A stretch of DNA of 64,000 bases. It comes from AWTP1-13 sp963840075 (GTDB taxonomy: Bacteria > Pseudomonadota > Alphaproteobacteria > Rhizobiales > Hyphomicrobiaceae). How positions within the stretch are numbered: position 1 is the stretch's first letter; every line of letters starts with the position of its first letter. Under the pieces are notes generated by a model. It made no database searches. It had not been told where the DNA came from and worked only from the letters and a program-made list of their open reading frames with translations. Location of the stretch: assembly GCA_963840075.1 (NCBI GenBank), contig CAWIXS010000046.1, positions 55,226-119,225 on the forward strand, read 5' to 3'. Both the position numbers and the translations under genes were made by a program. Below, piece by piece: positions 61,850-64,000 of the stretch.

Positions 61850-61879
61850 CGATTTCACGACTTCACGATCTCACGATTT
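61850..61879 (-). repeat. right 8-mer array of the S23 unit
   Basis: Inverted counterparts of the left array (on the minus strand AAAT, CGTGAGAT, CGTGAAGT, CGTGAAAT). It abuts the stop codon of the convergent binding-protein gene at 61881. Confidence 0.8.
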
Positions 61880-61880
61880 G

Positions 61881-62729
61881 CTAGAACACCCGCTGGGGGA
61901 AATAGCGCAGCAGCAGCTCCTCGTAGCGGCCGCTCTGGCGCAGGCGCTTCAAGGCGGTGTTGATCATGCCCTTGAGCTGGACGTCGTCGCGGTTGACGGC
62001 GATGCCGACGCCGTCGCCGAAGTACTTGGGCTCCGCGAACGGCCCGCCCTTGAACTCGCAGCAGGCCTTGGATGCGGTGCCGTTGATCCAGAACGTCAGG
62101 CCGATACCGTCGTCGAACAGGAGATCGACGGCACCGGTGACGAGGGCATCGCGCGCGAGCTCCGGCGTCTCGTAGAGCTTGAGGGAGCTGTCGCGGAAGA
62201 ACGCGCGCAGGTAGGCCTCGTGCGCCGTGCCCTTGGCGACGGCGATGCGCTTGCCGTCCAGCCCCTCCGGCGTCACGTCGACCTGCCCGCCGCCGCGCCT
62301 GCCGGTGAAGCGCCCCGGCGTAAAGTAGTAGCGTCGCTGAAGTCGACGACCTTCAGGGTATTCGGGGTGACGGCGTGAGAGGCGATGACGGCGTCGGCCT
62401 CGCCCCGCCGCAGTGCCGGCAGCAGCTCCGCCCACGGCCGCACCTGGATGTCGCAGGCAGCGGCCAGCTCCAGGCAGAGACGGCGCGCGCGATGTCGATG
62501 TTGAAGCCGGTGAGGATGCTGTCCTCGTCGTAGTAGTGGAACGGCGGGAAGTCGCTGTCGGTGAGAAAGCGAATGGCGACGCGCCGCGGCGGCCGCGCTC
62601 CTCCGTCTCGTCCTGCGGTCCGGCGGGCTGCGCGCCGGCGGGCCCCGGTGGCAGGGCGGCCAACATGAGCGATGCGAGCCAGACCACGAAAAGGCTGGAC
62701 GCCGTGCGCTTCATCTGTGCTATGCTCAT
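61881..62729 (-). CDS. amino-acid-type ABC substrate-binding protein (family 3), several frameshifts
   Basis: The signal peptide (ASSLFVVWLASLMLAALPPG, cleavage near PAGA-QP) is in one frame. RVAIRFLTDSDFPPFHYYDE and DSILTGFNIDIARAV (ligand-binding start) are in a second. LELAAACDIQVRPWAELLPA and DAVIASHAVTPNT are in a third. From YYFTPGRF the frame returns: DVTPEGLDGKRIAVAKGTAH, FDDGIGLTFWINGTASKACC and FKGGPFAEPKYFGDGVGIAV to the stop. The composite is a complete periplasmic type II binding protein for polar amino acids or similar. At least three indels in ~850 bases suggest locally poor sequence. It is divergent from the glycosyltransferase gene. Confidence 0.72.
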   Translation of the reverse strand: MSIAQMKRTASSLFVVWLASLMLAALPPGPAGAQPAGPQDETEERGRRGASPFAFSPTATSRRSTTTTRTASSPASTSTSRAPSLPGAGRCLRHPGAAVGGAAAGTAAGRGRRRHRLSRRHPEYPEGRRLQRRYYFTPGRFTGRRGGGQVDVTPEGLDGKRIAVAKGTAHEAYLRAFFRDSSLKLYETPELARDALVTGAVDLLFDDGIGLTFWINGTASKACCEFKGGPFAEPKYFGDGVGIAVNRDDVQLKGMINTALKRLRQSGRYEELLLRYFPQRVF

Positions 62730-62890
62730 TCGTGTGCGGCCTTCGAGCGGCGTGGGGGCATCGGATGGCCAGGGCCGAGGACGGGCGTGCGCGTCGTCGA
62801 GCGCTGGGACAGCGACCGAGTTCCGCCGCCATCATAGCGCCTGCGCCGCGCCTGCAACAGCGCCCCGCGCGCGTCGCACCGGGTTTTCCG

Positions 62891-64000
62891 GTGGATCAAT
62901 ACGATTTTCTTCTCGGCAGCGGCGTCGAGCCGGGGACGCTGCAGCGGGCGAGGGCGGAGGCCCGCCGTTGCGGCGTGGCGGTCGCACGAGGCGCTGCTGG
63001 CCGAGGGCGCGCTGTCGCCGGCGGCCTACGCCGCGGCCTTGGCCGGCTGCCTGGGGGTGCCGCTCGCCGGGTGGCGCACGGTGTTCGATCTCGGGAGCGC
63101 CGAGGAAGGGGACCTCGACGGCGTCGGGCTGCCCGCCGTATCGCCGGCCGGCCCGTGCGCGTGCTTTGCGCGGGAGCGGCACGCCTTTCGCCCTGTGCGA
63201 GCAAGTGGCCGCGCTTCTGGTGCGCCGGCTCGACGTCGCGCTGGCGCCGAGGTTCCGCATCGAGGCGGCACTCGAGCGGCACTTCCGAGCCGAGCGCATG
63301 GAAGAGGCCGTTCGCGGCTCTTCCGGCGGCAGTTCGGCGAGCTTCGGCCGGCGGCACCATGATCTGGACCTGGCAGCTGGTGGCGGCGGCCATCGCCGTC
63401 GGGCTCGTCATCGGCGGCATGTCCACCTCGCCGGAGGCCACCATCGGCGCCCTCGCCGGCGTGGCCGCGCTGCCCTTCCTGTGCGTGACCCTGCTGCGCC
63501 TCGCCGCCTTGCGCGAGGTCGTGTTCGCGGCACGCGCAGGCCGGCGCGCAGCGGGGCGGAGCCTGGCCACGCCCTCGCCGACCGGCAGCTGCCGGTCTAC
63601 TCGGTGCTGGTGCCGCTGTTCCGCGAGGCCAATGTGCTGGCGGACCTCGTGCGCGCGCTCGGTGCGCTGGACTATCCCCGCGCGAAGCTCGAGGCGCTGC
63701 TGATCCTGGCGAGGAAAGCGCGACCTCGAGACGCAGGTGGCGCTCGGCGCTGGAGAAGCTCGCCCGGGCTTCCGCACGGTCATTGTCCCCGACGGGCAGC
63801 CGCGCACCAAGCCGAAGGCGCTCAACTACGCGCTGCAGCTGCCGGCACGCGGCGAATATGGTCGTGGTCTTCGACGCCGAGGACCGGCCGCAGCCCGACC
63901 AGCTGCGCCGGGCGCTGGAGACGTTCCGCCGCCAGCGGATTCCTCGGCCGCGTGGAGGCGCAGCTCAACATCTACAACGCGCGGATGAGCTGGTTCACGC
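62891..64000 (+). CDS. XagB-like family 2 glycosyltransferase, 5' part, frameshifted
   Basis: Runs off the window end. The N-terminal part is GspE-N-like (VDQYDFLLGSGVEPGTLQRA, EALLAEGALSPAAYAAALAG, CLGVPLAGWRTVFDLG), across several frame slips. Two membrane helices follow (WQLVAAAIAVGLVIGGMSTS, IGALAGVAALPFLCVTLLRL). The GT2 domain is then visible in pieces: LPVYSVLVPLFREANVLADL, VRALGALDYPRAKLEALLIL, VIVPDGQPRTKPKALNYALQ, VVVFDAEDRPQPDQLRRALE (DxD-type metal site) and VEAQLNIYNARMSWFT. This architecture matches XagB/NdvB-like polysaccharide synthases of Rhizobiales that export beta-glucan-type or holdfast polymers. Product is undetermined. Confidence 0.68.

Larger units (their letters stand above)
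61363..61879 (+). mobile_element. S23 gene flanked by inverted 8-mer arrays
   Basis: A ~517 bp unit: six tandem 8-mers on the left (CGTGATGT, CGTGAAAT x4, CGTGAAGT; 61363-61410), the S23 gene, and about 3.5 inverted 8-mers on the right (ATTTCACG, ACTTCACG, ATCTCACG, ATTT; 61850-61879). The right end lies one base from the stop codon of the next, convergent gene. No transposase is present. I treat it as a putative element; mobility is inference. Confidence 0.5.

Overview
The window is about 64 kb of GC-rich DNA (roughly two thirds G+C by eye). It looks chromosomal and most like an alphaproteobacterium of the Hyphomicrobiales (Rhizobiales). Evidence: a Porin_2-type porin with an N-terminal coiled coil, an IalB-family protein, HspQ, SdhE, an Mcl-type malyl-CoA lyase, an XagB-like glycosyltransferase, and the order glmU-glmS-(SPOR protein)-DUF502-recG-sdhE-mfd, which I recall as conserved in that order. 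The species is not identifiable from sequence alone. No tRNA, rRNA or CRISPR array was recognised.

Layout. 1-5000: the 3' end of an HpcH/HpaI aldolase gene, a DUF5615/DUF433 toxin-antitoxin pair, uvrA, and a decayed trypsin-like gene. 5100-11600: an accessory island. It holds a ClpP-like exported protein, an intact RelE-type toxin-antitoxin pair, two copies of a HigB/XRE module whose toxins are both broken, a broken DUF4258 toxin beside an intact antitoxin, two orphan copies of the uvrA 3' end, REP-pair hairpins, and a clearly AT-richer two-gene cassette of an HD phosphohydrolase and a YwgA/Panacea-like protein. 11700-27800: an exported protein of unknown function, a HAD phosphatase, exonuclease III, RNase HII, a truncated methyltransferase, a DUF3175 protein, an Lhr-type helicase, a glutathione transferase, a tiny cysteine-rich exported peptide, a zinc metallopeptidase, a membrane-dipeptidase relative, a YiiX-like hydrolase and a SPOR protein. 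28300-42300: the glmU-glmS to mfd block. It covers UDP-GlcNAc synthesis, recombination (RecG), succinate dehydrogenase flavinylation (SdhE) and transcription-coupled repair (Mfd); uvrA lies in the same window. 42300-52600: a GIY-YIG protein, porin, a UbiH-type hydroxylase, a lipid A acyltransferase, malyl-CoA lyase, HspQ, IalB and a YejA-like peptide-binding protein. 52600-64000: two integrase tails, NAD synthetase, a ParA-like ATPase with a partner, a tandem groEL pair with groES and a CIRCE operator, a four-helix-bundle (S23) element, an amino-acid-binding protein and a partial glycosyltransferase.

Two patterns run through the window. First, many otherwise well-conserved core genes (uvrA, xth, lhr, lpxL, porin, groEL, parA, two SPOR/binding-protein genes) are each broken by single-base indels that leave the downstream frame intact. 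This looks more like uncorrected sequencing error than decay, so frames should be treated cautiously. Second, intergenic gaps are often filled, right up to the stop and start codons, by arrays of 7-8 bp units repeated in inverted orientation at the two ends. One such element contains an S23 four-helix-bundle gene; another occurs as an inverted ~300 bp pair around the malyl-CoA lyase gene. These array elements and the HD/YwgA-like cassette are the best candidates for something undescribed.
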